From NCBI RefSeq assembly GCF_024723735.1, contig NZ_JANQDU010000002.1, positions 62,001-126,000 on the forward strand: 64,000 nucleotides of DNA. Reading direction: 5' to 3'. This stretch comes from Frigidibacter sp. ROC022 (GTDB lineage Bacteria > Pseudomonadota > Alphaproteobacteria > Rhodobacterales > Rhodobacteraceae). A program made the translations under genes and the position numbers. The notes under the pieces were generated by a model. That model saw nothing but the letters and a program-made list of their open reading frames with translations. It ran no database searches and had not been told where the DNA came from. Shown piece by piece: positions 8,913 through 20,832 of the stretch (positions within the stretch are counted from its first letter, which is position 1; each line of letters starts with the position of its first letter).

Positions 8913-9112
8913 AGAGCCCCCAGCTTCAGCTCGGGGGAATAGTCGGCCTCGACCTCCTTGGTGACGGCCTGACCGCAGCGCATCTTGCCGCTGGCGGCGT
9001 CATAGGCATAGGTCGGCCCGCCATGCAGCTGCCAGCCTTTGGCCAGCGCCTCGGTCACCTTGTGGCAGAAGGCGCTGGTGTCATCCTCGGTCAGAAAGCG
9101 ATAGGCAATCAC
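8909..9112 (-). CDS. DUF1737 domain protein (67 aa)
   Basis: A 67-residue protein with the short DUF1737 pattern: MIAYRFLTEDDTSAFCHKV, then a conserved LAKGWQLHGGPTYAYD core, then CGQAVTKEV. It is small and cytoplasmic and its function is unknown. It starts 1 bp after the nnrU stop and overlaps mch by ATGA, so it is translated as part of the mcl2-nnrU-DUF1737-mch operon. The association with ethylmalonyl-CoA pathway genes is suggestive but not explanatory. Confidence 0.85.
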   Translation of the reverse strand: MIAYRFLTEDDTSAFCHKVTEALAKGWQLHGGPTYAYDAASGKMRCGQAVTKEVEADYSPELKLGAL

Positions 9113-9113
9113 G

Positions 9114-9662
9114 TCAGGCCCCCGTGAACGGGTTCGGACCCAGCCAGATGTGCAGCGCCGAGATCACCGCGAAGACCACCACCGAAATCGCCAGCAACAT
9201 CAGGTCGCCCCGGGCATTGCCCTTGGGCCGCACCCATTTCGGCTCGGCCCGGTTGATCAGCACGATTTCGGCAACCGCCCAGAGCCCGAGCCCGCCGAAC
9301 AGCACCAGCGACGGCACATCGCCGTTGACCAGCAGGTGCGCCACGGCCCAGAGGATCACCGAGGTCAGCATCGGATGCCGCAGCCAGCCGCGGACATGGC
9401 TCTTGGAATGCGAGGCGCCGAACAGGATCACCGCCAGGACCATCAGCGTGTTGTTGGCATGGCGCGCCCAGCCACCCAGCTGCCACAGATAGTCCGGGTC
9501 GGCCATGCGATAGCCGATCACCATCAGCACGATGGCCAGCAGCGAGGCCGCGGCGACCATGCCCTTGGCCGCATCGCCCATGCCGCGCCGCACATTCGGC
9601 ACCAGCCGCTTGAAGACATGCGCCCCCGACCAGAGCGCTACCCCGATGACAATCCAGATCAT
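9114..9662 (-). CDS. NnrU family membrane protein
   Basis: 182 residues with five or six hydrophobic segments, starting MIWIVIGVALWSGAHVFKRL. The conserved histidines in GGWARHANNTLMVLAVILFG and GWLRHPMLTSVILWAVAHLL match the NnrU/isoprenylcysteine-methyltransferase-like membrane superfamily. NnrU was named for linkage to nitric oxide reduction loci, but many Rhodobacterales carry homologues elsewhere. The role here is unknown. The start overlaps the upstream thioesterase-like gene by ATGA. Confidence 0.88.
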   Translation of the reverse strand: MIWIVIGVALWSGAHVFKRLVPNVRRGMGDAAKGMVAAASLLAIVLMVIGYRMADPDYLWQLGGWARHANNTLMVLAVILFGASHSKSHVRGWLRHPMLTSVILWAVAHLLVNGDVPSLVLFGGLGLWAVAEIVLINRAEPKWVRPKGNARGDLMLLAISVVVFAVISALHIWLGPNPFTGA

Positions 9663-10513
9663 GCCGTTCTCCCTGCAATGGCGTCGGCCTTGGCCAGCAA
9701 GGCCCGCGCCGTAACGATATGCAGATTTTCGACGATACGACCATCCACCACGGCAATCCCCTGGCCCTTTGCCTCGGCCTCGGTCCAGGCGGCGATCTGG
9801 CGGCGGGCCAGGTCGATCTCGGCCTCGGTCGGGGCAAAGACCCGGTTGGCGATGGCCAGCTGCGCCGGATGGATCAGGGTCTTGCCGTCAAAACCCAGGT
9901 CGCGGCCCTGCTGGCATTCGGCCTCCAGCCCGTCCTCGTCCAGATAGGCGTTGAACACCCCGTCCAGGCAGATCAGCCCGGCGCCGCGCGCCGCCATCAG
10001 GCAGGTCTGCAGGGCCAGCATCAGCGGCAGCCGGTCGGCGCGGTGCCGACAGCCCAGATCCTTGGCCAGGTCATTGGTGCCCAGCACCATGCCCGCCAGC
10101 CCGGGCGCTGCCGCAATCGCATAGGCATTGGCAATGGCGACGGGGCTTTCCATCATCGCCCAGACCGGGACGCCAGGCAGCGCCTTGCGGACCGCGGCGA
10201 TGTCGTCCGGATGCCCGACCTTGGGCAGCAGGACGCCGTCGAACTCCAGCCCCTTCAGCGCCGCCAGATCCTCGGCGCCCCAGGCGGTATCCAGCCCGTT
10301 GACCCGGACAATCCGGGCGCGCGGCCCATAGCCGCCGGTCCTGAGCGCCGAGCAGAGCATCTCCCGGGCCGAAGCCTTCTCGCCCACCGCGACGGCGTCT
10401 TCCAGATCGAAGAGGATCGCGTCGCAGTCGAGCCCGCGCGCCTTGTCCAGCGCCCGCTCCTTGCCGCCGGGAATGTAGAGCGCCGAGCGCCAGGGTCGTT
10501 GGTCGGGCTGCAT
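9659..10513 (-). CDS. mcl2: CitE-like malyl-CoA thioesterase / lyase family protein
   Basis: 284 residues from the ATG at 10513 (MQPDQRPWRSALYIPGG), which has a GAGGGAAG ribosome binding site; the open frame extends further upstream but without conservation. The TIM-barrel CitE/HpcH signatures are clear: CDAILFDLEDAV (Mg-binding Asp/Glu), RIVRVNGLDTAWG, LLPKVGHPDD, WAMMESPVAIAN, and GFDGKTLIHPAQ. In Rhodobacter sphaeroides the homologue near mch is the (3S)-malyl-CoA thioesterase Mcl2, which frees malate from malyl-CoA. The same role is inferred here from sequence type and from its operon with mch. A lyase activity cannot be excluded by reading alone. Confidence 0.85.
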   Translation of the reverse strand: MQPDQRPWRSALYIPGGKERALDKARGLDCDAILFDLEDAVAVGEKASAREMLCSALRTGGYGPRARIVRVNGLDTAWGAEDLAALKGLEFDGVLLPKVGHPDDIAAVRKALPGVPVWAMMESPVAIANAYAIAAAPGLAGMVLGTNDLAKDLGCRHRADRLPLMLALQTCLMAARGAGLICLDGVFNAYLDEDGLEAECQQGRDLGFDGKTLIHPAQLAIANRVFAPTEAEIDLARRQIAAWTEAEAKGQGIAVVDGRIVENLHIVTARALLAKADAIAGRTA

Positions 10514-10660
10514 GATTCTTCCCTCTCGCAACATTCTGTCGCTTTCGACCACATTCGCGCAGCTTTCCGCAAGAGCAGATTTCTGCATCGCGGCAAAACG
10601 CCCGACAGCGCCGATCCTTCCGGGTGCGGATGCCCGCGGGCTCGCCCCCCGCCCCATATG

Positions 10661-12049
10661 TCAGGCGTGAATCGCCCCGTCACCGCAGGCCAGGGCCGCC
10701 TCGCGCACCGCTTCGGAATAGGTCGGGTGGGCGTGGCAGGTCAGCGCCACATCCTCGGCCGCGGCACCGAATTCCATCGACACGCAGATCTCGTGGATCA
10801 GGTCGCCGGCCCCCGGACCGATGATGTGGCAGCCCAGGATCCGGTCGGTCTCCTTGTCGGCCAGCATCTTGACGAAGCCATCGCCCTGGAACACCGCCTT
10901 GGCACGGGCATTGCCCATGAAGGGGAACTTGCCGACCTTGTAGGCCCTGCCCTCGGCCTTCAGCGCCTCTTCCGTGGCGCCCACCGTGGCAACCTCGGGT
11001 GTGGTGTAGATCACGCCGGGGATCACGCCATAGTTCACATGCCCATGCTTGCCGGCAATGACCTCGGCCACCGCCATGCCCTCGTCCTCGGCCTTGTGGG
11101 CCAGCATCGGACCTTCGATCACATCGCCGATCGCATAGATGCCCGGCACATTGGTCTTCCACTGCGCATCGGTGGCGATCTGGCCGCGCTTGGTGCGTTC
11201 GACGCCCAACGCCTCCAGCCCCAACCCATCGACATAGGGCCGCCGTCCGGTGGCAAGCAGCACGCAATCGGCATCCATGCCGCCTTCCGAGTCGTCCTTG
11301 TTCAGCTTCCAGGTCAGCTTGGCCTTGTTGCGCGACACCTTGGCGCCCTGCACTGTGGCCCCCATGACGAATTTCAGCCCCTGCTTTTCCAGGGTGCGCT
11401 TCAGCGCCTTCTGCAGATCGCCGTCCATGCCGGGGGTGATCGTGTCGAGATATTCGATCACCGTCACCTCGGACCCCAGCCGCGCATAGACCGAGCCCAG
11501 TTCCAGCCCGATCACCCCGGCGCCGATCACCGCCAGGGTCTTGGGAACCTTGGCCAGTTCCAGCGCCCCGGTCGAGGTCACGATCACCTTCTCGTCAACC
11601 TCCACGCCCTTCAGCGGCGAGGCCTCGGATCCCGAGGCGATCAGGATGGCCTTGGCCCCATGCACCTCGTCTCCGACCTTGACCTTGCCGGCCTCGGGGA
11701 TCGAGCCCCAGCCCTTGAGCCAGGTCACCTTGTTCTTCTTGAACAGGAATTCGATGCCCTTGGTGTTCTGCGCCACGGTCTCGGCCCGGTAGCTCTGCAT
11801 CTGCGGCCAGTCGACCGAGGGACTCTTGCCCTTGAGACCCATCTTGGCAAAGTTGTGCTCGGCCTCATGCAGCATGTGGCTGGCATGGAGCAGCGCCTTG
11901 GACGGGATGCAGCCGACGTTCAGACAGGTGCCGCCCAGGGTCTCGCGGCCCTCGACGCAGGCAACCTTGAGGCCCAGCTGTGCCGCCCTGATCGCGGCAA
12001 CATAACCGCCGGGGCCGGCGCCAATGACGATAAGGTCGAAGTCGGACAT
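10661..12049 (-). CDS. lpd: Dihydrolipoyl dehydrogenase (E3)
   Basis: 462 residues. A flavoprotein disulfide oxidoreductase that reoxidises the lipoyl groups of SucB with NAD+. It shows the N-terminal FAD motif [19 protein letters not shown], the redox-active disulfide [13 protein letters not shown], the NAD-binding [29 protein letters not shown], and the C-terminal catalytic HAHPTYSEA. It follows the MOSC gene by 125 bp in the 2-oxoglutarate dehydrogenase gene run and is presumably the dedicated E3 of that complex. Confidence 0.97.
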   Translation of the reverse strand: MSDFDLIVIGAGPGGYVAAIRAAQLGLKVACVEGRETLGGTCLNVGCIPSKALLHASHMLHEAEHNFAKMGLKGKSPSVDWPQMQSYRAETVAQNTKGIEFLFKKNKVTWLKGWGSIPEAGKVKVGDEVHGAKAILIASGSEASPLKGVEVDEKVIVTSTGALELAKVPKTLAVIGAGVIGLELGSVYARLGSEVTVIEYLDTITPGMDGDLQKALKRTLEKQGLKFVMGATVQGAKVSRNKAKLTWKLNKDDSEGGMDADCVLLATGRRPYVDGLGLEALGVERTKRGQIATDAQWKTNVPGIYAIGDVIEGPMLAHKAEDEGMAVAEVIAGKHGHVNYGVIPGVIYTTPEVATVGATEEALKAEGRAYKVGKFPFMGNARAKAVFQGDGFVKMLADKETDRILGCHIIGPGAGDLIHEICVSMEFGAAAEDVALTCHAHPTYSEAVREAALACGDGAIHA

Positions 12050-12174
12050 CTTGGGTCTCCGTTATTGCCGCAGGCGTGGGCAGATGGGCCCCGGCCCCGC
12101 GTGAGTGTCTCTATCAGATCGCGTCCCCCGGCGGCACCCTCGCCGGATCGACGCGGAAATGCCAACCGGGCGGT

Positions 12175-12636
12175 TCATGCCGGCTCGATCCGGTCGCCGG
12201 GCCGGATGTCTCCGCCCTCGATGATCCGGCAGTTCAGCCCCGAGCGGTGGATCAGCGGCTCATAGACCTTCTTGCCGGTCACCAGTTCCAGCAGCCGGCA
12301 GGGAACATTCAGCCGCCCGCCTTCCAGAACCACCGAGCCGACCCGGAACCGGCGCCCGACCAGATGGTTGAGCGGCACGCCCTCGGTCGTCAGGTTGCGC
12401 CGGTGCTCGTCCGGGGAGAGGTCGATGTCATGGTCGCGTTTCAGGGCGGCGAGCGACTCGGATTCGATCAGCGTCACCTCGCGGATATCCGGGATGCTGG
12501 AATATGTCCCGGTCCCCAGCACATAGCGGTCGCCCTCGATCCCCTGCCCGGCCAGCAGCCGCGCGCTCTCCTGCCGCCGCATCGGCGCACGCGCCTCTGT
12601 GGTGGTGTGGATCGCAAGCAAGCTGCCGTGCCACAT
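12175..12636 (-). CDS. MOSC domain protein
   Basis: 153 residues, an isolated MOSC (molybdenum cofactor sulfurase C-terminal) domain. Supporting segments are GQGIEGDRYVLGTGTYS, REVTLIESE, HRRNLTTEGVPLNHLVGRRF, the conserved cysteine in RLNVPCRLLELV, and LNCRIIEGGDIRPGD. Stand-alone MOSC proteins are thought to handle sulfur or molybdenum-cofactor chemistry, some as components of N-hydroxylated-base reduction systems. It lies between sucB and lpd in the same direction, and its link to the complex, if any, is unknown. Confidence 0.9.
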   Translation of the reverse strand: MWHGSLLAIHTTTEARAPMRRQESARLLAGQGIEGDRYVLGTGTYSSIPDIREVTLIESESLAALKRDHDIDLSPDEHRRNLTTEGVPLNHLVGRRFRVGSVVLEGGRLNVPCRLLELVTGKKVYEPLIHRSGLNCRIIEGGDIRPGDRIEPA

Positions 12637-12670
12637 AACCCTGCCTCCTGCCCCGGACCTACCGATGTCC

Positions 12671-13891
12671 CTAGAGGTCCATCAGCAGACGGCGCGGGTC
12701 TTCCAGCGCCTCTTTCACCCGGACAAGGAAGGTCACGGCGCCCTTGCCGTCGACGATCCGGTGATCGTAGCTCAGCGCCAGATACATCATCGGGCGGATC
12801 ACGATCTCGCCGCCGACCACGACCGGGCGATCCTGGATCTTGTGCATCCCCAGAATGCCCGACTGCGGCGGGTTCAGGATAGGAGAGGACATCAGCGAGC
12901 CGTAGACGCCGCCGTTCGAGATGGTGAAGGTCCCGCCCTGCATCTCGGCCATCGACAGCTTGCCTTCGCGCGCCTTGGCGCCCATCTCGGCGATTGCCTT
13001 CTCGATCTCGGCAAAGGACATCGCGTCGGCATTGCGGATCACCGGCACCACGAGCCCCGTCGGCGTGCCCGCCGCGATCCCCATATGGACGAAGTTCTTG
13101 TAGACCACATCGGTGCCGTCGATCTCGGCGTTGACCTCCGGCACCTCGTGCAGAGCATGGACGCAGGCCTTGGTGAAGAACGACATGAAGCCCAGCTTGA
13201 CGCCGTGTTTCTTCTCGAACATCACCTTGTATTCGTTACGCAATTCCATGATCGCCGACATGTCCACCTCGTTATAGGTGGTCAGCATCGCGGCGGTGTT
13301 CTGGGCGTCCTTCAGGCGCCGCGCGATGGTCTGGCGCAGCCGGGTCATCTTGACCCGCTCCTCGCGCGCGGCATCGTCGGCGCTGACCGGACCGCGCGGC
13401 GGGGCCGGCGGCGGCGCGGCAGTCGCGGCGGCTGCGGGGGCGGACACCGCCTTGGCCACATCCTCCTTCATCACCCGACCGTCCTTGCCGGTGCCGGTCA
13501 CGGCATCCTTGGACAGCCCGGCCTCGGCCATCGCCTTCTTGGCCGAGGGCGCATCCTCGGGGTCGCGGGCCTTGCCCGAGGCTTCGGCAGGTGCCGGCGC
13601 GGGGGCTTCGGGCTCGGCGGCCTTCGCCGCAGGCTTGGCGGGCGCGGCGGCGGCGCCCTCGGCGATCGTCGCCAGCAGCGCATTCGCCCCCACCGTCTCG
13701 CCCTCGGCAGTGATGATCTCCGACAGGGTCCCGGCGGCCGGCGCGGCCACCTCGACCGTCACCTTGTCGGTCTCCAGCTCGCACAGCATCTCGTCCATCG
13801 CCACGGCATCGCCGGGCTTCTTGAACCAGGTGGCAACGGTCGCCTCGGAGACGCTTTCGCCCAGGGGCGGCACGCGGACTTCGGTGGACAT
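12671..13891 (-). CDS. sucB: 2-oxoglutarate dehydrogenase E2, dihydrolipoyl succinyltransferase
   Basis: 406 residues. It transfers succinyl groups from SucA to CoA and forms the core of the complex. Domains in order: lipoyl domain with the lysine in [18 protein letters not shown] (around residues 35-52); an Ala/Pro/Glu-rich linker; an E3-binding domain ([19 protein letters not shown], then [11 protein letters not shown]); a second flexible linker; and the catalytic domain ending in [16 protein letters not shown] with the active-site His and Asp. It starts 2 bp after the sucA stop, typical of sucAB. Confidence 0.97.
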   Translation of the reverse strand: MSTEVRVPPLGESVSEATVATWFKKPGDAVAMDEMLCELETDKVTVEVAAPAAGTLSEIITAEGETVGANALLATIAEGAAAAPAKPAAKAAEPEAPAPAPAEASGKARDPEDAPSAKKAMAEAGLSKDAVTGTGKDGRVMKEDVAKAVSAPAAAATAAPPPAPPRGPVSADDAAREERVKMTRLRQTIARRLKDAQNTAAMLTTYNEVDMSAIMELRNEYKVMFEKKHGVKLGFMSFFTKACVHALHEVPEVNAEIDGTDVVYKNFVHMGIAAGTPTGLVVPVIRNADAMSFAEIEKAIAEMGAKAREGKLSMAEMQGGTFTISNGGVYGSLMSSPILNPPQSGILGMHKIQDRPVVVGGEIVIRPMMYLALSYDHRIVDGKGAVTFLVRVKEALEDPRRLLMDL

Positions 13892-13893
13892 GA

Positions 13894-16845
13894 CTACTTC
13901 CCTTCGATCTTCAGCGCGTCATTGATCAGCGCGGTTTGCTGGGCCTTGTGCTGCGAAACGAGGCCGGTGGCAGGCGAGGCCGATGCATGGCGTCCGGCAT
14001 AGGTGGGTCGGCCGTGCTTGGCGCCGATCCGGCCCAGAACCCATTCGATGTTCGGCTCGATGAAGTTCCAGGCGCCCTGGTTCTTGGGCTCTTCCTGGCA
14101 CCAGACCATCTCGGCCTGCTTGAAGCGTTCCAGTTCCTTGACCAGCGACAGGGCCGGGAACGGGTAGAACTGTTCGACCCGGAGCAGGTAGATATCGTCG
14201 ATCCCGGCGGCATCGCGGGCTTCCAGCAGGTCGTAGTAGACCTTGCCCGAGCACATGACCACGCGCCTGATCTTCGAGTCCGGCACCAGCTTGGTGTCGG
14301 AATGCCCTTTCTGCGCATCGTCCCAGAGAACCCGGTGGAAGGACGAGCCGGTGGTGAAATCCTCGGCATCCGAGACGCACATCTTGTGCCGCAACAGCGA
14401 CTTGGGCGTCATCAGCACCAGCGGCTTGCGGTAGCTGCGATGCAGCTGCCGGCGCAGGATGTGGAAGTAGTTCGCCGGGGTCGAGCAGTTGGCGACGATC
14501 CAGTTGTCCTCGGCGCACATCTGCAGGAACCGCTCCAGCCGGGCGCTGGAATGCTCCGGCCCCTGGCCTTCGTAGCCATGCGGCAACAGGCAGACGAGGC
14601 CCGACATCCGCAGCCATTTGCGTTCGCCCGAGGAAATGAACTGGTCGAACATGATCTGGGCGCCATTGGCGAAATCGCCGAACTGCGCTTCCCACAGCGT
14701 CAGGGCGTTCGGTTCGGCCAGCGAATAGCCGTATTCGAAGCCCAGCACCGCATATTCCGACAGCATCGAGTCGATCGCCTCGAACCGGGCCTGGCCGGGC
14801 CGGATATGGTTGAGGCTGAAGTAGCGCTCGTCATTGGTCTGGTCGATCAGCGCCGAATGCCGGTGCGAGAAGGTGCCCGAGATCGAATCCTGCCCCGACA
14901 GCCGCACCGGATAGCCCTCGGTCAGCAGGCTGCCGAAGGCCAGCGCCTCGGCCGTCGCCCAGTCGAAGTTCTTGCCGGTCCTGAACATCTCGGCCTTGTT
15001 GTCGAGCATCTTCTCGACGGTCCGGTGCAGGGTGAATCCCGGCGGCTTGGCGACCAGCGCGGCACCGACCTCCTTCAGCAGCTTCTTCGGAATCGCGGTC
15101 TCGCCGCGGTCGTATTCCTTGCCCTCGCGGTCGAGATGCGACCACTTGCCGTCCAGCCAGTCGGCCTTGTTCGGCTTGTATTCCTTCCCGGCCTCGAACT
15201 CTTCGTTCAGCTTCGCCTGGAAGGCCGCCTTCATGTCCTCGATCTCGCCTTCCGGGATCAGCCCGTCGGCCACAAGGCGTTCGGTATAAAGCTGCAGCGT
15301 CGATTTCTGCTTCTTGATGTGCGAATACATCACCGGGTTGGTGAACATCGGCTCGATGCCTTCGTTATGGCCGAAGCGGCGATAACAGAAGATGTCGATG
15401 ACCACGTCCTTGTGGAATTTCTGGCGGAACTCGGTCGCCACCTTGGCGGCATGGACCACCGCTTCCGGGTCGTCGCCGTTGACGTGGAAGATCGGCGCCT
15501 CGACCATCAGGGCGATGTCCGTCGGATAGGGCGAGGAGCGCGAGAAGGCCGGCGCCGTGGTAAAGCCGATCTGGTTGTTGACGACGACATGGATCGTGCC
15601 GCCGGTGCGGTGCCCGGTCAGGCCCGAGAGACCGAAACACTCGGCGATGATCCCCTGCCCGGCAAAGGCGGCGTCGCCGTGCAGCAGGATCGGCAGCACC
15701 TTGGTCCGGTCGGTATCGTTCAACTGGTATTGCTTGGCCCGCGCCTTGCCCAGAACCACCGGGTTCACCGCTTCCAGGTGGCTCGGGTTGGCGGTCAGGC
15801 TGAGGTGGACGGTGTTGCCGTCGAAGGTCCGGTCCGAGGAGGCGCCGAGGTGATACTTCACGTCGCCCGAGCCTTCCACGTCCTCGGGCTTGAAACTGCC
15901 GCCCTGGAATTCGTTGAAGATCGCCCGGTAGGGCTTCATCATCACGTTGGTCAGCACGTTCAGGCGGCCGCGGTGCGGCATCCCGAAGACGATTTCCTTC
16001 ACCCCCAGGGCGCCGCCGCGCTTGATGATCTGCTCCAGCGCCGGGATCAGGCTTTCGCCGCCGTCCAGGCCGAAACGCTTGATCCCCATGTATTTGACAT
16101 GCAGGAACTTCTCGTAGCCCTCGGCCTCGACCAGCTTGTTCAGGATCGCCTTGCGGCCTTCCCGGGTGAACTGGATTTCCTTGCCGTAGCCCTCGATCCG
16201 CTCCTTCAGCCAGCCGGCCTGCTCCGGGTCCGAGATATGCATGTACTGCAGCGCAAAGGTGCCGCAATAGGTGCGTTTCACGATCTCGACGATCTGCCGC
16301 ATCGTGGCATGTTCCAGGCCCAGGACCTTGTCGATGAAGATCGGCCGGTCCATGTCGGCCTCGGTGAAGCCGTAGCTCTTCGGATCCAGCTCGGGATGGT
16401 CGGTGCGGTTGAGCATCCCCAGCGGGTCGAGATCGGCGGCCAGATGGCCCCGGATCCGATAGGCGCGGATCAGCATCAGCGCCCGGATGCTGTCCAGCAC
16501 CGCGCGGCGGACCTGATCCTCGGTGACGGCAATCCCGGCTTCGGCGGCCTTGGCCTTGATCTTCTCGCCCTGCGCGGCCGGCTCGGCCCATTGCCCGTCC
16601 AGCGCCGCGGTCAGCTCGTCATGCGGTGCCGGCGGCCAGTCGTCCCGCGCCCAGGACGGCCCGGCGGCCTCGGCCTTGGCATCCAGCTCGGACTCGCCCA
16701 TCTGCCGGAAGAACTCGGCCCATGCACCATCGACCGAAGTCGGGTCCTCTGCGTAGCGGGCCTGAAGCTGTTCGAGATATTCGGCGTTGTGTCCCTGCAG
16801 AAAGGACGAAGCGCGGAATTGGTCGTTCGGGGATTGCTCGGTCAT
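13894..16845 (-). CDS. sucA: 2-oxoglutarate dehydrogenase E1 (thiamine-dependent)
   Basis: 983 residues, normal for alphaproteobacteria. It decarboxylates 2-oxoglutarate with thiamine diphosphate and succinylates the SucB lipoyl arm. An N-terminal segment ([18 protein letters not shown]) is the SucB-binding region. The core includes [44 protein letters not shown] (thiamine/Mg site), [19 protein letters not shown], and the C-terminal transketolase-like domain with [17 protein letters not shown]. The start overlaps the upstream secreted-protein gene by ATGA. Confidence 0.98.
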   Translation of the reverse strand: MTEQSPNDQFRASSFLQGHNAEYLEQLQARYAEDPTSVDGAWAEFFRQMGESELDAKAEAAGPSWARDDWPPAPHDELTAALDGQWAEPAAQGEKIKAKAAEAGIAVTEDQVRRAVLDSIRALMLIRAYRIRGHLAADLDPLGMLNRTDHPELDPKSYGFTEADMDRPIFIDKVLGLEHATMRQIVEIVKRTYCGTFALQYMHISDPEQAGWLKERIEGYGKEIQFTREGRKAILNKLVEAEGYEKFLHVKYMGIKRFGLDGGESLIPALEQIIKRGGALGVKEIVFGMPHRGRLNVLTNVMMKPYRAIFNEFQGGSFKPEDVEGSGDVKYHLGASSDRTFDGNTVHLSLTANPSHLEAVNPVVLGKARAKQYQLNDTDRTKVLPILLHGDAAFAGQGIIAECFGLSGLTGHRTGGTIHVVVNNQIGFTTAPAFSRSSPYPTDIALMVEAPIFHVNGDDPEAVVHAAKVATEFRQKFHKDVVIDIFCYRRFGHNEGIEPMFTNPVMYSHIKKQKSTLQLYTERLVADGLIPEGEIEDMKAAFQAKLNEEFEAGKEYKPNKADWLDGKWSHLDREGKEYDRGETAIPKKLLKEVGAALVAKPPGFTLHRTVEKMLDNKAEMFRTGKNFDWATAEALAFGSLLTEGYPVRLSGQDSISGTFSHRHSALIDQTNDERYFSLNHIRPGQARFEAIDSMLSEYAVLGFEYGYSLAEPNALTLWEAQFGDFANGAQIMFDQFISSGERKWLRMSGLVCLLPHGYEGQGPEHSSARLERFLQMCAEDNWIVANCSTPANYFHILRRQLHRSYRKPLVLMTPKSLLRHKMCVSDAEDFTTGSSFHRVLWDDAQKGHSDTKLVPDSKIRRVVMCSGKVYYDLLEARDAAGIDDIYLLRVEQFYPFPALSLVKELERFKQAEMVWCQEEPKNQGAWNFIEPNIEWVLGRIGAKHGRPTYAGRHASASPATGLVSQHKAQQTALINDALKIEGK

Positions 16846-17579
16846 GGGTGTTTCCTGACGTTGCGGCTGTTGCGCGGATTGGGTTGCGTGACGGGCGGTT
16901 CGGGCGGGGCGGCGGCGTCGAAGGAATAGCTGACGATGATCGACTGGGCGCCCAGAAGCGGCGGTTCGGGCGTGAAGGGCGGCGCGATCACGATCCAGTC
17001 GTAATGCAGCGCCCGATAGCCCGGCAGGTCGGGGTTCTCGGAAAAGCCGCCGAACGAGCCATGGAGGGGCCGGGCGTGATCCGGCTGGCGGGCCTTCGGC
17101 TGGGCCATGGCCTCGGCCACGGCGGGAAGATCGGTGCCGGTCATGTAGCAGTTGACCAAGCTGTCTCCGGCAGAAGCTTCATAGAACGTCAATCCGGCCG
17201 AGAGACCCTCGTGGACCATCACCAACAGCCAGTCGTCGCCCATCTCGGCCCGTTGATGCGCCTTCTCGATGAAATGGCGGTAGTCCTCGGGCGTATCCAA
17301 CCGCGGCAGCATCTGGACCATGGACTGGACCTCGCCCAACGCACGCAGCGCCCGCGTCCGCCCGGCGCCCTGCGCCTCGGCCCAGCCCGCCATCTCGAAG
17401 GCGGCGCGGAAACCCTCGACATCGGGACTGGCGGCCAGACAGGGCGCCGCGATGCCCGAGGCGTCATAGGCGGGACCGGCCAGCGCCGGGGTGGCCAGGC
17501 CCAGGCACAAGGCGGCTGCCAGCGCCGGCGGAACCGGCACTGCCCAGGACTCGCCCAAGACCGGACCCGCGCGCATCAC
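16842..17579 (-). CDS. Exported hypothetical protein between sucD and sucA
   Basis: 245 residues with a Sec signal-peptide-like N-terminus (ALAAALCLGLATPALAGPAYD, cleavage predicted after ALA). The mature part holds several cysteines (APCLAAS, VNCYMTG) and two hydrophobic beta-rich stretches (YDWIVIAPPF, SIIVSYSFDA). The exact start is uncertain: a GTG at 17579 or ATG at 17576, just 1-4 bp after the sucD stop. The 3' end overlaps sucA by ATGA, so it is locked into the sucD-sucA transcript. No family recognised. Confidence 0.8.
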   Translation of the reverse strand: MMRAGPVLGESWAVPVPPALAAALCLGLATPALAGPAYDASGIAAPCLAASPDVEGFRAAFEMAGWAEAQGAGRTRALRALGEVQSMVQMLPRLDTPEDYRHFIEKAHQRAEMGDDWLLVMVHEGLSAGLTFYEASAGDSLVNCYMTGTDLPAVAEAMAQPKARQPDHARPLHGSFGGFSENPDLPGYRALHYDWIVIAPPFTPEPPLLGAQSIIVSYSFDAAAPPEPPVTQPNPRNSRNVRKHP

Positions 17580-17580
17580 C

Positions 17581-18462
17581 TTACCCGATCGCTTTCAGGA
17601 CGGCCTCGCCCAGGCCCGCCGGGCTGTCGGCCACCACGATGCCGGCGCTCTTCATCGCCTCGATCTTCGATTCCGCATCGCCCTTGCCGCCCGAGACGAT
17701 CGCCCCGGCATGGCCCATCCGGCGGCCCGGAGGCGCGGTGCGCCCGGCAATGAAGCCTGCGACCGGCTTCTTGCGGCCCTTCTTCGCCTGTTCCTTCAGG
17801 AACTCGGCGGCTTCCTCCTCGGCCGAACCGCCGATCTCGCCGATCATGATGATCGACTGGGTTTCGTCGTCGTCCAGGAACATGTCGAGAATGTCGATAT
17901 GCTCGGTGCCCTTGATCGGGTCGCCGCCGATGCCGATGGCCGAGGACTGTCCCAGCCCGACATCCGTGGTCTGCTTGACCGCCTCATAGGTCAGCGTGCC
18001 CGAACGCGAGACCACGCCCACCGTGCCGCGCTTGAAGATGCTGCCCGGCATGATGCCGATCTTGCAGGCATCCGGGGTCATCACGCCGGGGCAGTTCGGC
18101 CCGATCAGCCGCGTGGCCGAACCGTCCAGCGCCCGCTTGACCTTCATCATGTCCAGCACCGGGATGCCCTCGGTGATGCAGACCACCAGCGGCACCTCGG
18201 CGTCGATCGCTTCCAGGATCGAATCCGCGGCGAAGGGCGGCGGCACGTAGATCACGCTGGCATTGGCACCGGTCTCGGCCACCGCCTCGTGCACCGAGTT
18301 GTAGACCGGCAGGTCCAGATGCGTCGTGCCGCCCTTTCCCGGAGTGACCCCGCCGACCATCTTGGTGCCGTAGGCAATCGCCTGTTCGGTGTGGAACGTG
18401 CCCTGGCTTCCGGTCAGGCCCTGGCAGATCACCTTGGTGGTTTCGTCAACGAGTATCGCCAT
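17581..18462 (-). CDS. sucD: Succinyl-CoA synthetase alpha subunit
   Basis: 293 residues. With SucC it converts succinyl-CoA to succinate with substrate-level phosphorylation. It shows the CoA-binding N-terminus [44 protein letters not shown], and the phosphohistidine loop [19 protein letters not shown]. Unusually it is not directly next to sucC: two small exported-protein genes lie between them, about 1 kb in all. Confidence 0.98.
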   Translation of the reverse strand: MAILVDETTKVICQGLTGSQGTFHTEQAIAYGTKMVGGVTPGKGGTTHLDLPVYNSVHEAVAETGANASVIYVPPPFAADSILEAIDAEVPLVVCITEGIPVLDMMKVKRALDGSATRLIGPNCPGVMTPDACKIGIMPGSIFKRGTVGVVSRSGTLTYEAVKQTTDVGLGQSSAIGIGGDPIKGTEHIDILDMFLDDDETQSIIMIGEIGGSAEEEAAEFLKEQAKKGRKKPVAGFIAGRTAPPGRRMGHAGAIVSGGKGDAESKIEAMKSAGIVVADSPAGLGEAVLKAIG

Positions 18463-18703
18463 CTTGTGGCTCCTTGGTCAGTGGTGGCGCCGGGGCGCGG
18501 CGGCGGAAAGGGACCACGGGGCCTCGGTCGGCCCCCTGGATGCGAAGAACTGCGCCGGTCGCCCCGGGGCAGGTAGGGTCTGTGTCGCGCAGATCAATGG
18601 CCCGGCCGCCACGGTGGCGGCGACCCCCCGTGCCGCGCGATGCTGCGCGGCGGGACCGGGAACGGGCTGGGTGATTGCGGACTGGGTCATCTTGTCGGGC
18701 CGC

Positions 18704-18892
18704 TCAATGCGGCGTTTCCTCCTGCGGGCCGCAGCGCACCGGGTATTTCGACGCCATGTGCTGGAACGTCTCGCCCGGCAGGTCCTGACAGCGGCCACGT
18801 CCCACTTCGGGGGCGACCTGGGGCCCGACCGTCAGCGGCACGCAGCCGCCCAGGGCCAGGGTCAGCCCGATCATCCATCCCGCAAGTTTCAT
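18704..18892 (-). CDS. Small lipoprotein (62 aa)
   Basis: The ATG at 18892 follows GAGGAGTTGGGACC, a good ribosome binding site. The N-terminus MKLAGWMIGLTLALGGCVPL is a lipoprotein signal with lipobox LGGC. The 46-residue mature part contains two further cysteines (GRCQDLPG and VRCGPQE) that could form a disulfide. A longer in-frame start at 18931 overlaps the upstream gene stop and is less likely. It follows the 162-aa exported protein by 35 bp, in the sucC-sucD interval. No family recognised. Confidence 0.7.
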   Translation of the reverse strand: MKLAGWMIGLTLALGGCVPLTVGPQVAPEVGRGRCQDLPGETFQHMASKYPVRCGPQEETPH

Positions 18893-18927
18893 GGTCCCAA
18901 CTCCTCTTGTGCGCCCGGGCCCCCGGG

Positions 18928-19416
18928 TCACTCGGCCTCGACCAGCAGAGCCGCCCCGGCGACGGGGCCGAACTCGAAACGCCTGGCGACAAAGACATTC
19001 GACAGCCTGTTGTTCAGCATCCCGGAATAGAGCACCGTCACCTCCCTGGTCGGCGGGGTCAGCTTGCTGGCGCCGGGCATCTGCCGGAGCAGAGCATCGA
19101 CCAGTTGCCCGGCCTTACGGGTGCTCAGCTTGTGCTCCATGACGACGCAGCGCAGCCCGGTCTCGGCACTGCCCTTGGTGCCCGCCACGGTCTTGCCATC
19201 CGGCGAAAGGAACATCTGCATCCCGCCCATGTCGCCCTGGCTGACGAAGCCGGCGGCGGCAAATCCGCTGGCGATGGTCGCGGGGGTCGGGAAACCCGTG
19301 GCGCAGGCAGACAGCGCCGCGCGGGTGTCGGAGGGACCGGCAACAGCGGCCGAAGCCAGACCAGCCGCCAGCGCCAGGACGGCACCGAAACCTGCATGGC
19401 TGGCCTTGAACATCAT
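18928..19416 (-). CDS. Exported hypothetical protein downstream of sucC
   Basis: 162 residues with a signal peptide ([21 protein letters not shown]). The mature part has cysteines in LSACATGFP and LRCVVMEHK and a mixed alpha/beta pattern ([14 protein letters not shown]). An AGGAGAGC ribosome binding site precedes the tandem ATGs at 19416/19413. It lies 57 bp after sucC in the same direction, so it is probably co-transcribed. Function unknown. Confidence 0.8.
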   Translation of the reverse strand: MMFKASHAGFGAVLALAAGLASAAVAGPSDTRAALSACATGFPTPATIASGFAAAGFVSQGDMGGMQMFLSPDGKTVAGTKGSAETGLRCVVMEHKLSTRKAGQLVDALLRQMPGASKLTPPTREVTVLYSGMLNNRLSNVFVARRFEFGPVAGAALLVEAE

Positions 19417-19473
19417 GCTCTCCTGCCTGGCATGGGATCGTCCATCTCGCGCCCCCTCGCCCGCGCGCCCCGT

Positions 19474-20667
<1,194 letters not shown>

Positions 20668-20779
20668 CGCAAGTGCCTGCCTTTCGAAACGGTCCGGTTT
20701 CCCGCGTCATGCCAAAGCGGCCCGTCAAAATACAGGGATTTTCGATGTTAGCGCATTGAACCGCGGCAAAAAGAGGATT

Positions 20780-20812
20780 TTGTGATCACGGCATTCCGGG
20801 CCGTGATCACAA
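20780..20812. promoter_or_regulatory. Twin-palindrome operator upstream of sucC
   Basis: GTGATCAC occurs at 20782-20789 and 20803-20810, 21 bp apart, inside a perfect 13-bp inverted repeat (TTGTGATCACGGC / GCCGTGATCACAA). It lies 113 bp upstream of the sucC start. The core sequence and the phasing are identical to the site upstream of sdhC; the spacers differ, so the match is not a simple duplication. Confidence 0.78.
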
Positions 20813-20832
20813 GCACCCGTTCCCGAAACGAC

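Noticed and set aside
13936-16929. A 997-codon plus-strand frame
   Set aside because: Antisense to sucA, which has full-length homology motifs; the composition (His, Gln, Arg-rich) is typical of GC-rich shadows.
18478-18690. Possible 70-residue ORF between sucD and the 62-aa lipoprotein
   Set aside because: No ribosome binding site, Ala/Pro/Arg-rich low-complexity product, no motif.
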